A DNA stretch of 64,000 nucleotides, from NCBI GenBank assembly GCA_022822905.1, contig JAJDYE010000023.1:94521-158520 (forward strand). Reading direction: 5' to 3'. Numbering within the stretch: position 1 is the stretch's first letter; every line of letters starts with the position of its first letter. The notes beneath the pieces were generated by a model that had not been told where the DNA came from, did no database searches, and saw only the letters and a list, made by a program, of their open reading frames with translations. The translations under genes and the position numbers were made by a program. This document shows positions 48,619-57,389 of this stretch, in pieces. Source of the stretch: Acidimicrobiia bacterium (GTDB lineage: Bacteria > Actinomycetota > Acidimicrobiia > Acidimicrobiales > Bin134).

Positions 48619-49892
48619 TCTGCCGACATCGCCTCGAACCGCTCGACAAGCGCCTCGAGCGCCTCGGCCGCGTTGGTGGCCCCTCCCGGCGGAGTGGGCA
48701 ACTTCACCGGTCCGTGCTCCCGGCTCGGCAGCAGGATGGTGGCGTGTCCGGGACAGGTGGTCTCGCCCCGCTGGTTCTCGCCGTAGATGTCGAGGTCCAC
48801 GGCGGGGGCGCCTTCTTCGTTGCGGTACTTGCGGGTCACCTTGCCCCGCATCCAGTGAGTGTCGCCCACATAGTTGAACCGGCGGAACTCCACGTCGAGG
48901 GCGGCCAGCCAGGCGTCGTCGCCCATCCAGTCGGTACACAGGTGCACCAGCCAGGTCTCGCGCATCCGGCCGTAGTCGTAGATGGCCGGGTTGCCCGCCC
49001 GTCGGGCCCACTCGGGATCCCAGTGGACCCGCTGTTGGACGTCGGGGACGTTGAGGTCATCAGGCCGGAAGAACCCCGGCACCCGCTGGCGCTGCTGCAC
49101 ACCCAGCCGCAGTGCCTTTACCCCGTATAGACCCATGCCCATACCGGTGTGCCACACCACCATGTCGGTAACCCGCATCGGTCCCTTGACTAGCGGCGGC
49201 AGCTCGTCGCCCACGTCCACGTCCTCCCACCAGCGAGGCTCGGCGCCCCGGCGGCGCTCAGGCTCACTGCGAACCGCCTCGGTGATCTCGGCAATCTGCT
49301 CATCGGTGTAGGGCTCGATCTCGATGTCGCCGTACTTGCCCTTGCCCTCGTCGGCCTTGCGCTCCACCGCCCCCCGGTCGGTGCGGATCATCAGCCGGTA
49401 CTGGGCCGACAGAACCGCCCCCCGGGTAGCGAACACCTCCGCCGTCCACTCGTGCACGGTGCGGGCCGCAAACTCGCTCTTCTTGTCGTGTACGCCCACC
49501 AGGGCATTCCGCCGGGTGACCCGCATCCCCGGGCGCAGCGGCGCCCACCACTCCCGGTAGCTGCCCGAGTAATAGGCGTGGGCGCCCTTGAGCGGATCCC
49601 CCTTGAGCAGCGCCTTTGTGTCGGGGTCGAGCTTCTCAACCTCGTTCTCCCCTATAAGCGTGTCGCCCCCGTTCATATTGGGCGACGAGATCGGCCCGCC
49701 CCACACGGTGCCCGTGCCATAGTCGGGATCGCACCACAGCGGATTGTCGTCGCCGAAAGCCTCCGCCACTTGGCGAAACGCATCGGTGTTGGGCTCGCGA
49801 TACCAAGGAGGCTGAGGATGCGGTTGAGCAATCCCGATCCTGGCCCGCAACCGGGCAATAGCCTCGTCGGTTATCGCACCCCCGTCCGACAC
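48615..49892 (-). CDS. FAS1-like acyl dehydratase (MaoC-type hotdog protein)
   Basis: A 425-residue double-hotdog hydratase/dehydratase of the MaoC N-terminal type. Seen: REPNTDAFRQVAEAFGDDNPLWCDPDYGTGTVWGG split over the first hotdog, LRPGMRVTRRNALVGVHDKKS, and the second unit ending with AGNPAIYDYGRMRETWL and RRFNYVGDTHWMRGKV. It would hydrate an enoyl-CoA made by the following acyl-CoA dehydrogenase. First gene of the leftward operon that reaches 42065. Confidence 0.85.
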   Translation of the reverse strand: MSDGGAITDEAIARLRARIGIAQPHPQPPWYREPNTDAFRQVAEAFGDDNPLWCDPDYGTGTVWGGPISSPNMNGGDTLIGENEVEKLDPDTKALLKGDPLKGAHAYYSGSYREWWAPLRPGMRVTRRNALVGVHDKKSEFAARTVHEWTAEVFATRGAVLSAQYRLMIRTDRGAVERKADEGKGKYGDIEIEPYTDEQIAEITEAVRSEPERRRGAEPRWWEDVDVGDELPPLVKGPMRVTDMVVWHTGMGMGLYGVKALRLGVQQRQRVPGFFRPDDLNVPDVQQRVHWDPEWARRAGNPAIYDYGRMRETWLVHLCTDWMGDDAWLAALDVEFRRFNYVGDTHWMRGKVTRKYRNEEGAPAVDLDIYGENQRGETTCPGHATILLPSREHGPVKLPTPPGGATNAAEALEALVERFEAMSAE

Positions 49893-50045
49893 GGACCGGA
49901 CTGTATCTGATGCCCTAGAGCGACTCTCAGCGGGTGGAGATGGCCATAACTCCCTTCCACACTCAGAGATCAGTCTGAATTGCTCTTGGAGAGTCAGCGA
50001 AAAAGACGGGTGTAGATGTAATACAAGCGTGCTACTATATAACCG

Positions 50046-50279
50046 GTGAGTGCCACAACCACGGTCCGTCTCAGCGATGAAGAGCGAGAGCTGCTCGCTG
50101 AGCTAGCCGATGTGTACGGTGGCCAATCGGGTGCCATCCGCCAAGGCATCCAACTGCTTGCCCAACAAAATCGCCGCCAACAGGCTCTTCGCGAGTTTTT
50201 GGACGATTGGGCCCAGGAATCAGGCACGCCGGACCCTGAAGAGGTCGCGGCGATGCGCCACCGCTACTTCAATCAGTGA
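50046..50279 (+). CDS. ribbon-helix-helix antitoxin of a VapBC module
   Basis: A 77-residue protein from GTG 50046: TTTVRLSDEERELLAELADV and YGGQSGAIRQGIQLLAQ form a ribbon-helix-helix domain, followed by an acidic tail. The AT-rich TACTATATAA just upstream (50032-50041) is a good -10 box and would give a leaderless or nearly leaderless mRNA, common in actinobacteria. It overlaps the toxin start by 4 bases. Confidence 0.85.
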   Translation: MSATTTVRLSDEERELLAELADVYGGQSGAIRQGIQLLAQQNRRQQALREFLDDWAQESGTPDPEEVAAMRHRYFNQ

Positions 50280-50656
50280 TCCTCGACGCGGGCCTACTCG
50301 TTGCCATCGACCGAGGTGAGCGCGCCGCTCAGTCATTCCTATCCGCGTCTCTCGAATCGGGAGCGGTGTTGCACACCACCGCTCCTGTTGTCGCTCAGGT
50401 ATGGCGAGACGGAAGCCAGCAGGCCAGGCTGGCCAAGTTCCTCGGCACCATAGAGGTGCACAATTTCACTCTCGCCGATGCTCACGTCGTCGGGGGGCTG
50501 CTCCGCCGATCCCACACCTCTGATGTCGTCGACGCCCACCTCGTAGCTATCGCCGTACGCCTTCCCGACAACATCATCAGCTCTGACACCCCCGACCTTG
50601 TTGCCCTTACCTCCCACCTCGGCCCCCAAGCACCCCGCATATTCCACTGGCAATAG
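50276..50656 (+). CDS. PIN-domain VapC-type toxin
   Basis: A 126-residue PIN protein from GTG 50276, overlapping the antitoxin stop: MILDAGLLVAIDRGE (first aspartate), TTAPVVAQVWRDG (the usual glutamate replaced by glutamine), TSDVVDAHLVAIAV and IISSDTPDLVAL (late aspartates). Its stop is three bases before the convergent LLM gene ends. It belongs to the common VapC family of short PIN RNases. Confidence 0.85.
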   Translation: MILDAGLLVAIDRGERAAQSFLSASLESGAVLHTTAPVVAQVWRDGSQQARLAKFLGTIEVHNFTLADAHVVGGLLRRSHTSDVVDAHLVAIAVRLPDNIISSDTPDLVALTSHLGPQAPRIFHWQ

Positions 50657-50659
50657 GCA

Positions 50660-51505
50660 CTAGCCAATCGCGGTCTCGACAAGCTCCTCTAGGGCGTCGG
50701 CCATTTCGTGGACGGAGGCGGGGTCGATGTCTGAGAAGGGGTAGAGGATGGCTAGATCTAGGCCGGCCTCTTTGTATTGCTCGGCTTGGGTGATGACGTT
50801 GCCGATGGGGTCGTCGGCTTGGTAGATGACGTGGGTGGAGGTGGTGATCTCGGCGGGGTCGCGGCCGATCTCATTGCAGCACTCGACCAGTCGGGCTTTG
50901 ACCTCGGCGAACTTCGCCACTTCGCCGCCGGGGAAGTTCCAGTGGTCGGCCCATTTCGCCACCAGGGGCATGGTCCGGCGGGGGCCGGCGCCGCCGATGA
51001 CGATGGGCGGGGTGGGCTGCTGGGGGCCCTTGGGATCATTGCGGGCGTTGGTGAGGTTGTAGAAGCGGCCCTGAAAGTCGGTGATTGGCTGGCTGAGCAG
51101 CGAGACCACGCACTCCAGGTACTCCTCGAACCGGTCGAAGCGCTCGGCGAGGCTGATCCCGTAGGCCCCGGCCTCCACCTCGTTCCAACCGGCGCCGAGC
51201 CCTAGGTCAAGCCGGCCGCCCGACACGATATCCAGCGACGAGGCCATGGCCGCGCAAAGCCCGGGATGCCGGTAGGGGGCGGCGTTGACCATCGACCCGA
51301 CCCTGATGCGGTTTGTGGCCTGAGCTAATGCGCTCAGCGTCACCCACGCCTCTAGGCAGGGGCCCTCCTCGCTGCCGTGGATGGGGTAGAAGTGGTCAAA
51401 CACCCAGGCCGACTCATATCGGGGGTCGGCGTCCAACTCCCTCCATATCTCCAACATCACCGACCACTCGATGTTCTGTGGCCTGGTCTTGAACGCGAGC
51501 CTCAT
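50660..51505 (-). CDS. LLM-class F420-dependent oxidoreductase
   Basis: A 281-residue luciferase-like protein: MRLAFKTRPQNIEW, YESAWVFDHFYPI, IRVGSMVNAAPYRHPGL, VSGGRLDLGLGAGWNEVE and PPIVIGGAGPRRTMPLVAKW. ATG 51505 is used because upstream residues lack family features. It matches the F420-dependent type with a WVFDH motif and is the third LLM protein here. Divergent from the DUF1214-like gene. Confidence 0.88.
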   Translation of the reverse strand: MRLAFKTRPQNIEWSVMLEIWRELDADPRYESAWVFDHFYPIHGSEEGPCLEAWVTLSALAQATNRIRVGSMVNAAPYRHPGLCAAMASSLDIVSGGRLDLGLGAGWNEVEAGAYGISLAERFDRFEEYLECVVSLLSQPITDFQGRFYNLTNARNDPKGPQQPTPPIVIGGAGPRRTMPLVAKWADHWNFPGGEVAKFAEVKARLVECCNEIGRDPAEITTSTHVIYQADDPIGNVITQAEQYKEAGLDLAILYPFSDIDPASVHEMADALEELVETAIG

Positions 51506-51579
51506 GGATTGCCTCCGTCGCCTCTTCGCCTCGATCTCGTCATCAATAGAGTGTGTCGGAGCTTCAGAAAGGTCAAACC

Positions 51580-52746
51580 ATGACGAATGACGCCGAGGCA
51601 CGAGAACGCCTGATGAGCGGGGAGGCGTGGAACGACTTCTGCGCCACGCTGCGAGCCGCTGGCCAGGTGGTGGTGGACCGCACCCCCGACGCCAACGAGC
51701 AAGACCGGGTGGAGGGGTTCCGCTACCTGACCCGCATGTCGCTGATGGCCTATATGCGCTGCGTCGAGAGCCTCCCCCCGATGGAGAAGACGTCGATTTG
51801 GATCATCCCACCTCCCATGAAGGGCGGCCAGGGGGTGCAGTCGCCCGACCAGGACCATGTGGTGCAGCCCATCGACGCCACCAAGCGATACCGGGTTACC
51901 GGCCAGCGGGGCTCAGCCCCCTACGTCCACATGTCGGCGTGGACACCGAAGGTGCCCGATTGGGTCGGGGTGGAATCAGTGGGCGACCGGGCCGTGGCCG
52001 TGCTGGAGGAGTTCAATCCGAGCTGGTCGCAGACTCCCTTCACCGCCCTGCTCGACGAGTTCACCGACGGCGCCGGAAACGTCGATTTCGCGCTCTCGGT
52101 GGACGATCCCGGCGTTGACAACTGGATGCAGGTCGCCCCGCAGACCCGAGAGCTGATGATGCGAATCGTCTACGACGACCGCGACGCCCAGTCGGCGCCT
52201 CGGCTGATGATCGAACCGCTCGAGCCCACTCCGGTGATTCACACGCCGGACGCGGCCGAAATGTCGAAGCGGCTGGCCATCGCGGCCCAGATGGTGCTGT
52301 CGGTGCAATCCGATTACTCCGACTGGACCGACACGCTGCTCAAGGAAGAGAACCAGTTGCAGCTCACCACCGAGCACTATCTCCGGGTGGGCGGGTCCCC
52401 CGACGATCGCCACTTCGAGTTCGGCTACTGGCGCATCGGCGAAGGGGAGGCACTATTGGTGGAGTTCAAGCCCCCGGTGTGCCGCCACTGGAACTTCCAG
52501 CTGTGCAACCACTGGATGGAGAACCTGGCCAACTACTTCACCGGCCAGGGCTACGCATCGTCCCAAGACGTGGAGGCCGATGCCGACGGAGTGGTGCGGC
52601 TGGTGGTGGCGGCCGAGAAACCTGCGTCGGGCGTCTGGGTCGACTCCGCGGGCCGCGACCACGGCGTGATGGGGTTGCGTTTCGTGGAGCACGAGTCGGT
52701 CCCCGTGATCACCACGAAGCTGGTGCGACTCTCCGATCTGGGCTGA
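51580..52746 (+). CDS. DUF1214-like protein, unknown function
   Basis: A 388-residue protein. C-terminal CRHWNFQLCNHWMENL is reminiscent of the DUF1214 block W.fQl...W.... The N-terminus carries EGFRYLTRMSLMAYMRCVES, also seen in relatives of this group. No signal peptide. ATG 51580 is chosen for its short AAAGG upstream and because the first nine residues of the longer frame look non-coding. Possible role in lipid or steroid-like metabolism is speculation; the fold is probably enzyme-like. Confidence 0.6.
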   Translation: MTNDAEARERLMSGEAWNDFCATLRAAGQVVVDRTPDANEQDRVEGFRYLTRMSLMAYMRCVESLPPMEKTSIWIIPPPMKGGQGVQSPDQDHVVQPIDATKRYRVTGQRGSAPYVHMSAWTPKVPDWVGVESVGDRAVAVLEEFNPSWSQTPFTALLDEFTDGAGNVDFALSVDDPGVDNWMQVAPQTRELMMRIVYDDRDAQSAPRLMIEPLEPTPVIHTPDAAEMSKRLAIAAQMVLSVQSDYSDWTDTLLKEENQLQLTTEHYLRVGGSPDDRHFEFGYWRIGEGEALLVEFKPPVCRHWNFQLCNHWMENLANYFTGQGYASSQDVEADADGVVRLVVAAEKPASGVWVDSAGRDHGVMGLRFVEHESVPVITTKLVRLSDLG

Positions 52747-52764
52747 CGGGGCAGCGGCGGCTGA

Positions 52765-53724
52765 TCAGTAGTCGAACACCGAGGGCAGCGCGTCCATGGG
52801 GCGGGCCTCGGGGTAGTGCTCGGCGATCTCGGCCGCGTGGTCGGGGTCGTCGTCGATGCGGTTGGGATCGAAGCGAGCGTCGATCCCTCGCTCTTCCAGG
52901 TCGGCGTTGAAGCGGGCGGCGATGTCGTCGCGGCTCAAGGGATTGGAGGCCAGTCGGTTCTTGTGGTCGGCGTCGATGTACACGTCGGCCTTCCACAGCA
53001 CGCTGATCCGGATGTCGGCCAGCGGCGTGCGGTACACCTCTTCGCCGTGGTCGGTGACCACCCAGTCGCCGTCGGGGCTGCCCGCCGGGGCCAACTCGGC
53101 CATCGGGGTGACCATGGGCGTGCCGATATCGAAGGGGCCGATGGCGTTGACCTGGTGGAACATGCCGTGGTTGTCGCCCATGAGCGCGGTGTTGGCCATG
53201 TTGCCCACATGCTCTTCGGGCGGCTGGTCGGGACCGTAGGGCCAGTAGCGGATGCCGCCCCCGTCCACATCGTTGAGCCACCAAATGGCGGTGGCCTGCG
53301 GGAAAGACAGGTCTTCGAACAGGCCCGACCACAGCATGGCCCTAAGCAGCCACATCGGGGTGTTGGTGCGGTCGCGGCCCGCGAATCGGGGGTTGTCGGT
53401 GTGGGCCGGCCCCGCTTGCGGAATGGCCATCATCTGGTTCACATACACGCTGTGGGGCTCCACGATCTCAGCGCGGTAGAACGCCTTGGCCGAGTCGATG
53501 TAGGCCGGATTGTCCAAGAACACCTCCGACCCCGGCACGGCGATGGTCTCGTTCACCCAGTCGTCCCGGAACCAAAGCGGACGGGTGCGAGCGTGGGGAT
53601 CGGCCCCGGGGTTGTACCAACCTCCCAACGGCACATAGGGGGCCTCTTGGGCCAGCAGCTTGATCGCAGCCCCCACATCGTCGAGCACATCAGTCAGCAG
53701 AATCGGCGGGTCAGAAACATGCAT
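52765..53724 (-). CDS. putative Fe(II)/2-oxoglutarate-type oxygenase
   Basis: A 319-residue protein; ATG 53724 is taken because the longer frame runs into the divergent TetR gene. It contains PAHTDNPRF (H108-x-D110), then FPQATAIWWLNDVDGGGIRY, NHGMFHQV (H186 or H190) and PLADIRISVLW (R239). H-x-D, a distal H and an R in a C-terminal strand fit the iron and 2-oxoglutarate ligands of this oxygenase superfamily. Not recognised as any named family. A 23-base gap from the TetR start suggests it is the regulator's target gene. Confidence 0.5.
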   Translation of the reverse strand: MHVSDPPILLTDVLDDVGAAIKLLAQEAPYVPLGGWYNPGADPHARTRPLWFRDDWVNETIAVPGSEVFLDNPAYIDSAKAFYRAEIVEPHSVYVNQMMAIPQAGPAHTDNPRFAGRDRTNTPMWLLRAMLWSGLFEDLSFPQATAIWWLNDVDGGGIRYWPYGPDQPPEEHVGNMANTALMGDNHGMFHQVNAIGPFDIGTPMVTPMAELAPAGSPDGDWVVTDHGEEVYRTPLADIRISVLWKADVYIDADHKNRLASNPLSRDDIAARFNADLEERGIDARFDPNRIDDDPDHAAEIAEHYPEARPMDALPSVFDY

Positions 53725-53747
53725 CGCCCTCGACGGTACCATTCGAT

Positions 53748-54365
53748 GTGATGTCGTCGCGTAAGCCGCATCCGCGAGCTGGGCTTGACCGCGATGAGAT
53801 CGTGGCCGAAGCCATTCGCATCGTCGAGTCAGAAGGTCCCGCGGCACTCACCATGCGACAGCTGAGCGCAAGGCTCGGGGTGAACCCGAACACCGTCTAC
53901 TGGCACGTCGGAAATCGCGAGAGCCTCTTGTCCGCGATGGTCGCGCAGAAGGCGGAAGAGATCGCGGGGGTCCAGCTCAAGGGCAGTACACCTCGCGCTC
54001 GGGTGGCCGATGGAGTCCATCGAGCGCGGGCGGCCATCGCCAAGAGCGCATCGGTTGCCATCCTCGCGTTCGAGATCGGGGCCGAGCACCAGTTGGTCCG
54101 TCCGCTCGCGGTGGCGATCGCATCGGAGATGGAAGCCGCAGGCGTGGACGGTATTGACGCCGGAGTCGCCACCGTCTCGTTCCTTGCGGTGGTCTCAGGC
54201 TTCACCACGGTAGAAATGCGACGCCCGGAGAGAGCAGCCGACGGGCCGGCTCCAGATGCTCTGTCGGAAGGTGCGTGGCGAGGGCTGACAGACTTCGATC
54301 ACCACGACGCCGCGTTCGACATGGCGATCAACGCGATCCTCGACGCCGTTTTCCCTTCTGGCTAG
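53748..54365 (+). CDS. TetR/AcrR-family transcriptional regulator
   Basis: A 205-residue repressor-like protein with the N-terminal helix-turn-helix DEIVAEAIRIVESEGPAALT, LSARLGVNPNTVYWHVGN and LLSAMV, and a ligand-binding C-terminal helical domain with TVSFLAVVSGFTTVEMR. GTG 53748 or ATG 53751 starts it. It is divergent from the putative oxygenase and convergent with the amidase. Because TetR regulators commonly control the divergent gene and themselves, regulation of 52765-53724 is the first guess. Confidence 0.88.
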   Translation: MMSSRKPHPRAGLDRDEIVAEAIRIVESEGPAALTMRQLSARLGVNPNTVYWHVGNRESLLSAMVAQKAEEIAGVQLKGSTPRARVADGVHRARAAIAKSASVAILAFEIGAEHQLVRPLAVAIASEMEAAGVDGIDAGVATVSFLAVVSGFTTVEMRRPERAADGPAPDALSEGAWRGLTDFDHHDAAFDMAINAILDAVFPSG

Positions 54366-54387
54366 CGGCCGGCTCGCGGCCACACGA

Positions 54388-55824
54388 TTACGCAGCCGGC
54401 CGGGCTGGCCACACGGCCGCTGTCGACCACGGAGCCACTTCTTCCAGCTGCCGTGATACAGCCAAGACCAGGTCTTCGCGGCCGAAGGGCGCCGCGACCT
54501 GAACGCCAAGCGGCACACCGTCCTCGTCATGGCCCATGGGAACCGACGCCGCTGGCTGCCCGCCGACATTGAAGACCGCGGTCTCGCTCGCGGGCGTTGA
54601 GGCGATCGGCAGCAACGCGTCGACGTTGCTCGTGTCATACACGCCGAGCTCGGGAACGACCGTTCTGGTGGTCGGCGACAGGAAGATGTCGAACCGCTCG
54701 AAGTAGGTTGCCGCCTTGCGTCCGATCAGCTCGGCGGACTGAAGTCCTCGGATGACATCAGCGCCGTCGAATCCAACCGCGAGGTCGTATAAGTAGCGAG
54801 TGAAGGGCTCAAGGTCGTCGTCTTCGAGCCCGCGGCCGAGCTCGGCGAGCCGGTCGTCGATCATCACCTTGGTCGCGGGGGCCATCAACCCGCCCAAGGT
54901 CGCCAGAAGGCCGGGCTCCACCGGCAAGTCTGCTACTTCCAAGTGGTGACCCATCCCCTCCAGGTATCCGGCCGCACGCTGAAGGGCCGCAGCACACATC
55001 GCGTGGAATGCAGGCCCTTCCATCGAGCTGCCGGCAACGCCGATCCGCAGCGGACCAGTCTCCGCCTCGAGCGATGACAGCCACGATGCCGCAGGCGAAG
55101 AGATTTCATAGGGGTCACCCAGAACCGGCCCCGCGGTCAGGTCGAGTACATGCGCCGAGTCCCGAACCGAGCGCGTCAGCACATGGTCGATCCCCATCGG
55201 ATACGACATCATCGTGGGCCCAGGATGTCCTGTCACCCGACCCCTGCTCGGCTTCAATCCAAAGAGACCGCACGCGGCCGACGGCACGCGGATCGACCCG
55301 CCGCCATCGTTACCGTGGCCGATGGGCACCATGCCCGACGCCACCGCGGCACCCGTCCCACCCGACGACCCGCCTGACGACCTGTTGAGATTGTACGGGT
55401 TGCGAGTCGGGCCATAGGCGGCCGGCTCCGTCGTGCCCATCTTGCCCATCTCCGGCATGTTCGTGACCCCGAGAATCACAAACCCCGCCGTCCGATAACG
55501 CTTGGTCAACTCACTGTCCTCTTCAGGAACGGCCCCCGCCATCAGCCTCGAGCCCCACGTCTCGGGAACGCCGGCCAGTTGTGCTCGACAGTCCTTGACC
55601 ACAAAAGGAACGCCCGCGAACGGCGCATCCCGATCCACGTTGCGGGCGCTGTCCAACGCCGCGTCGTAGCACTTGGCGATCACCGCGTTGATCTCAGGAT
55701 TTCGCTCCTCGATCCGTCCAATCGCCGCTTCTGCCAATTCAACCGGATCCACAGCTCCGCTCCGGACGGTCGCCGCGATCTCCGTGGCGTCAGCCGAATC
55801 CAGCAAGGCTCCAATCTCAGTCAT
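54388..55824 (-). CDS. amidase (amidase-signature family)
   Basis: A 478-residue amidase. The Ser-cisSer-Lys triad is visible: K77 in GVPFVVKDCRA, the SSGGSSGGTGAAVASG stretch (S153/S154) and the nucleophile in NDGGGSIRVPSAACG (S177). It hydrolyses a carboxamide to acid plus ammonia or amine. Start MTEIGALLDSADATEIAATV. It lies 15 bases downstream of the sulfatase on the same strand, so the two hydrolases form one operon. Confidence 0.93.
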   Translation of the reverse strand: MTEIGALLDSADATEIAATVRSGAVDPVELAEAAIGRIEERNPEINAVIAKCYDAALDSARNVDRDAPFAGVPFVVKDCRAQLAGVPETWGSRLMAGAVPEEDSELTKRYRTAGFVILGVTNMPEMGKMGTTEPAAYGPTRNPYNLNRSSGGSSGGTGAAVASGMVPIGHGNDGGGSIRVPSAACGLFGLKPSRGRVTGHPGPTMMSYPMGIDHVLTRSVRDSAHVLDLTAGPVLGDPYEISSPAASWLSSLEAETGPLRIGVAGSSMEGPAFHAMCAAALQRAAGYLEGMGHHLEVADLPVEPGLLATLGGLMAPATKVMIDDRLAELGRGLEDDDLEPFTRYLYDLAVGFDGADVIRGLQSAELIGRKAATYFERFDIFLSPTTRTVVPELGVYDTSNVDALLPIASTPASETAVFNVGGQPAASVPMGHDEDGVPLGVQVAAPFGREDLVLAVSRQLEEVAPWSTAAVWPARPAA

Positions 55825-55839
55825 CGCCGATCCTTTCCG

Positions 55840-57258
55840 TCAAAGTGCGTTCTGCCAGTTTTCGGTAGTGGTCTGCGGTGCCGTCGCGTAGGTCGCGGCC
55901 ACCACGGCCTCGAGTTCGCTGGCGATCGCCGCGTTGTTCTTGATCACGTTGTGCCCCTCCCGGGCATCGGCGTCGCAGTCGGCGAGAAACGCGTCAAACT
56001 CGGCTGGTGGGAGCGTCTTGCCGTCCCGCCGGGTGGAGCGGTCGTAGCGCCAACGGCGGGTCCGGACACAAAAGCGCTGCGGCCAGCCGCCGCCGTCGGT
56101 CCAGTAGCCCACGCCGATAGCAGCCATTGCGGCTATCCCCGGGAGTCCGTACCCAATGGCCGAGATGAGGTGGTCCGGCTCGTCGCCAGACACCAACGAC
56201 CGCCCGTCGCCCACTCGAGCCTCAAGGCCGCACAGATCCAGCAGCGTCGGGCCGAGGTCGACCCCGGCCGCGAGCTCGTGGTTCATCGCGCCGGCATCCA
56301 ACTCGCCGGGCCACGACAGCAGGAAGGGAACTCGGTGCGACCACGGCGAGAACATCTGCTTCGAGTAGGCCCCGCCGAGCTCGCCCAGTTGGGCGCCGTG
56401 GTCGCTGCTGAACACAATGATCGTGTCCCCTCGCAGACCCTGGCGGTGCAGCGCCGCCAAAATCTCACCGATCTGGCCGTCGATCCAGTTCACAAGGCCG
56501 TGGTAGCGGGACTGGGCGGCGACAATCTGTTCCGGCGTGAGGTCGCGGGGTGGGACCTGGCCGAAGACCCGCTCGAATTCCGAGAGCCCCTCCGTCGGGC
56601 CAAACGCGTCAAACGAGTCGGGCCAGGGTGCGTCGTCGTACCTAGATGCCCACGGTTCCGGCACGACGACCGGCGTGTGAGGTTGGAGGAAGCTGACCCG
56701 CAGCAGCCAGGGCTGGTCAGTCGGGCGGTCTCGTTCGAGCCAGCTCACCGCATTTTCGGTAAGACGCCGGGCCGGGAAGGCGAGGCCGTCCGGCCAGGTC
56801 GCAGCGTTAATGCTCACACCATTGGTGATCGGTCCAAGCCGGCCACGGTTCTCACCGAAGGCGATCATCAGCTCAAGCTGGTCGGCACCGTCGTACTCCG
56901 ATTGTTCGAATCCGAGGAGAGCGTCGGGGACGTGCTCCTTGCCGAGGTTGACCGTGTGGTAGCCGGCCCGCGTGAAGACTTCGGTAAACGACTCGACCGG
57001 GACCGCGGCCCCGAGGCCCCGACCGTGGTTGTGGTAAATCCCAGTGGTCGTCGGCAACAGCCCGGACTTGTATGCCGACCGGGCCGACACGCAAACCGGC
57101 GAGTCGACGTAGAACCGATCGAATCGCACGCCTGCCTCGGCGATGGAGTCGATGTTGGGTGTCTTGATCGGCGCGTATTCGTTGCCGTAAACCCCGACCG
57201 CGTCTGAGCGCAGTTCGTCGCACATGATCCACAACACGTTCGGCTGCCTGGGGCTCAT
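55840..57258 (-). CDS. sulfatase (arylsulfatase-type)
   Basis: A 472-residue alkaline-phosphatase-fold sulfatase. ATG 57258 follows AAGGAG; upstream residues are rejected. Seen: QPNVLWIMCDELRSDAVG (metal aspartate D14), DSPVCVSARSAYKSGL with the candidate formylglycine cysteine C56 and R60, and VFSSDHGAQLGELGG. The motif is C-V-S-A-R, deviating from the canonical C-x-P/A-x-R by a serine at +2, so maturation efficiency is uncertain. It has no signal peptide, so a cytosolic sulfate-ester hydrolase is expected. Confidence 0.9.
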   Translation of the reverse strand: MSPRQPNVLWIMCDELRSDAVGVYGNEYAPIKTPNIDSIAEAGVRFDRFYVDSPVCVSARSAYKSGLLPTTTGIYHNHGRGLGAAVPVESFTEVFTRAGYHTVNLGKEHVPDALLGFEQSEYDGADQLELMIAFGENRGRLGPITNGVSINAATWPDGLAFPARRLTENAVSWLERDRPTDQPWLLRVSFLQPHTPVVVPEPWASRYDDAPWPDSFDAFGPTEGLSEFERVFGQVPPRDLTPEQIVAAQSRYHGLVNWIDGQIGEILAALHRQGLRGDTIIVFSSDHGAQLGELGGAYSKQMFSPWSHRVPFLLSWPGELDAGAMNHELAAGVDLGPTLLDLCGLEARVGDGRSLVSGDEPDHLISAIGYGLPGIAAMAAIGVGYWTDGGGWPQRFCVRTRRWRYDRSTRRDGKTLPPAEFDAFLADCDADAREGHNVIKNNAAIASELEAVVAATYATAPQTTTENWQNAL

Positions 57259-57309
57259 GATTCTCCTTGAGGCCACCAAATGCTGGCTGACGAGGCGCCT
57301 CATCAACTA

Positions 57310-57324
57310 TTATACAGTGTACAA
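57310..57324. promoter_or_regulatory. near-palindromic operator candidate in the divergent region
   Basis: TTATACAGTGTACAA agrees with its own reverse complement at 12 of 15 positions. It lies between the sulfatase start (57258) and the transporter start (57390), the only control region for both. Such 15-bp sites are typical of TetR or GntR regulators; the TetR gene at 53748 is the nearest candidate. Confidence 0.45.
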
Positions 57325-57389
57325 CAACTTTGGCCCTAGCATCGGGGATCTGGAGCCCGCGAGCCGCCGACCGAGCTGAGGAGTCCCGG

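Noticed and set aside
49893-50045. Possible small RNA in the gap before the VapBC module
   Set aside because: No terminator and no stable hairpin; the gap is explained by the promoters of the two divergent transcripts.
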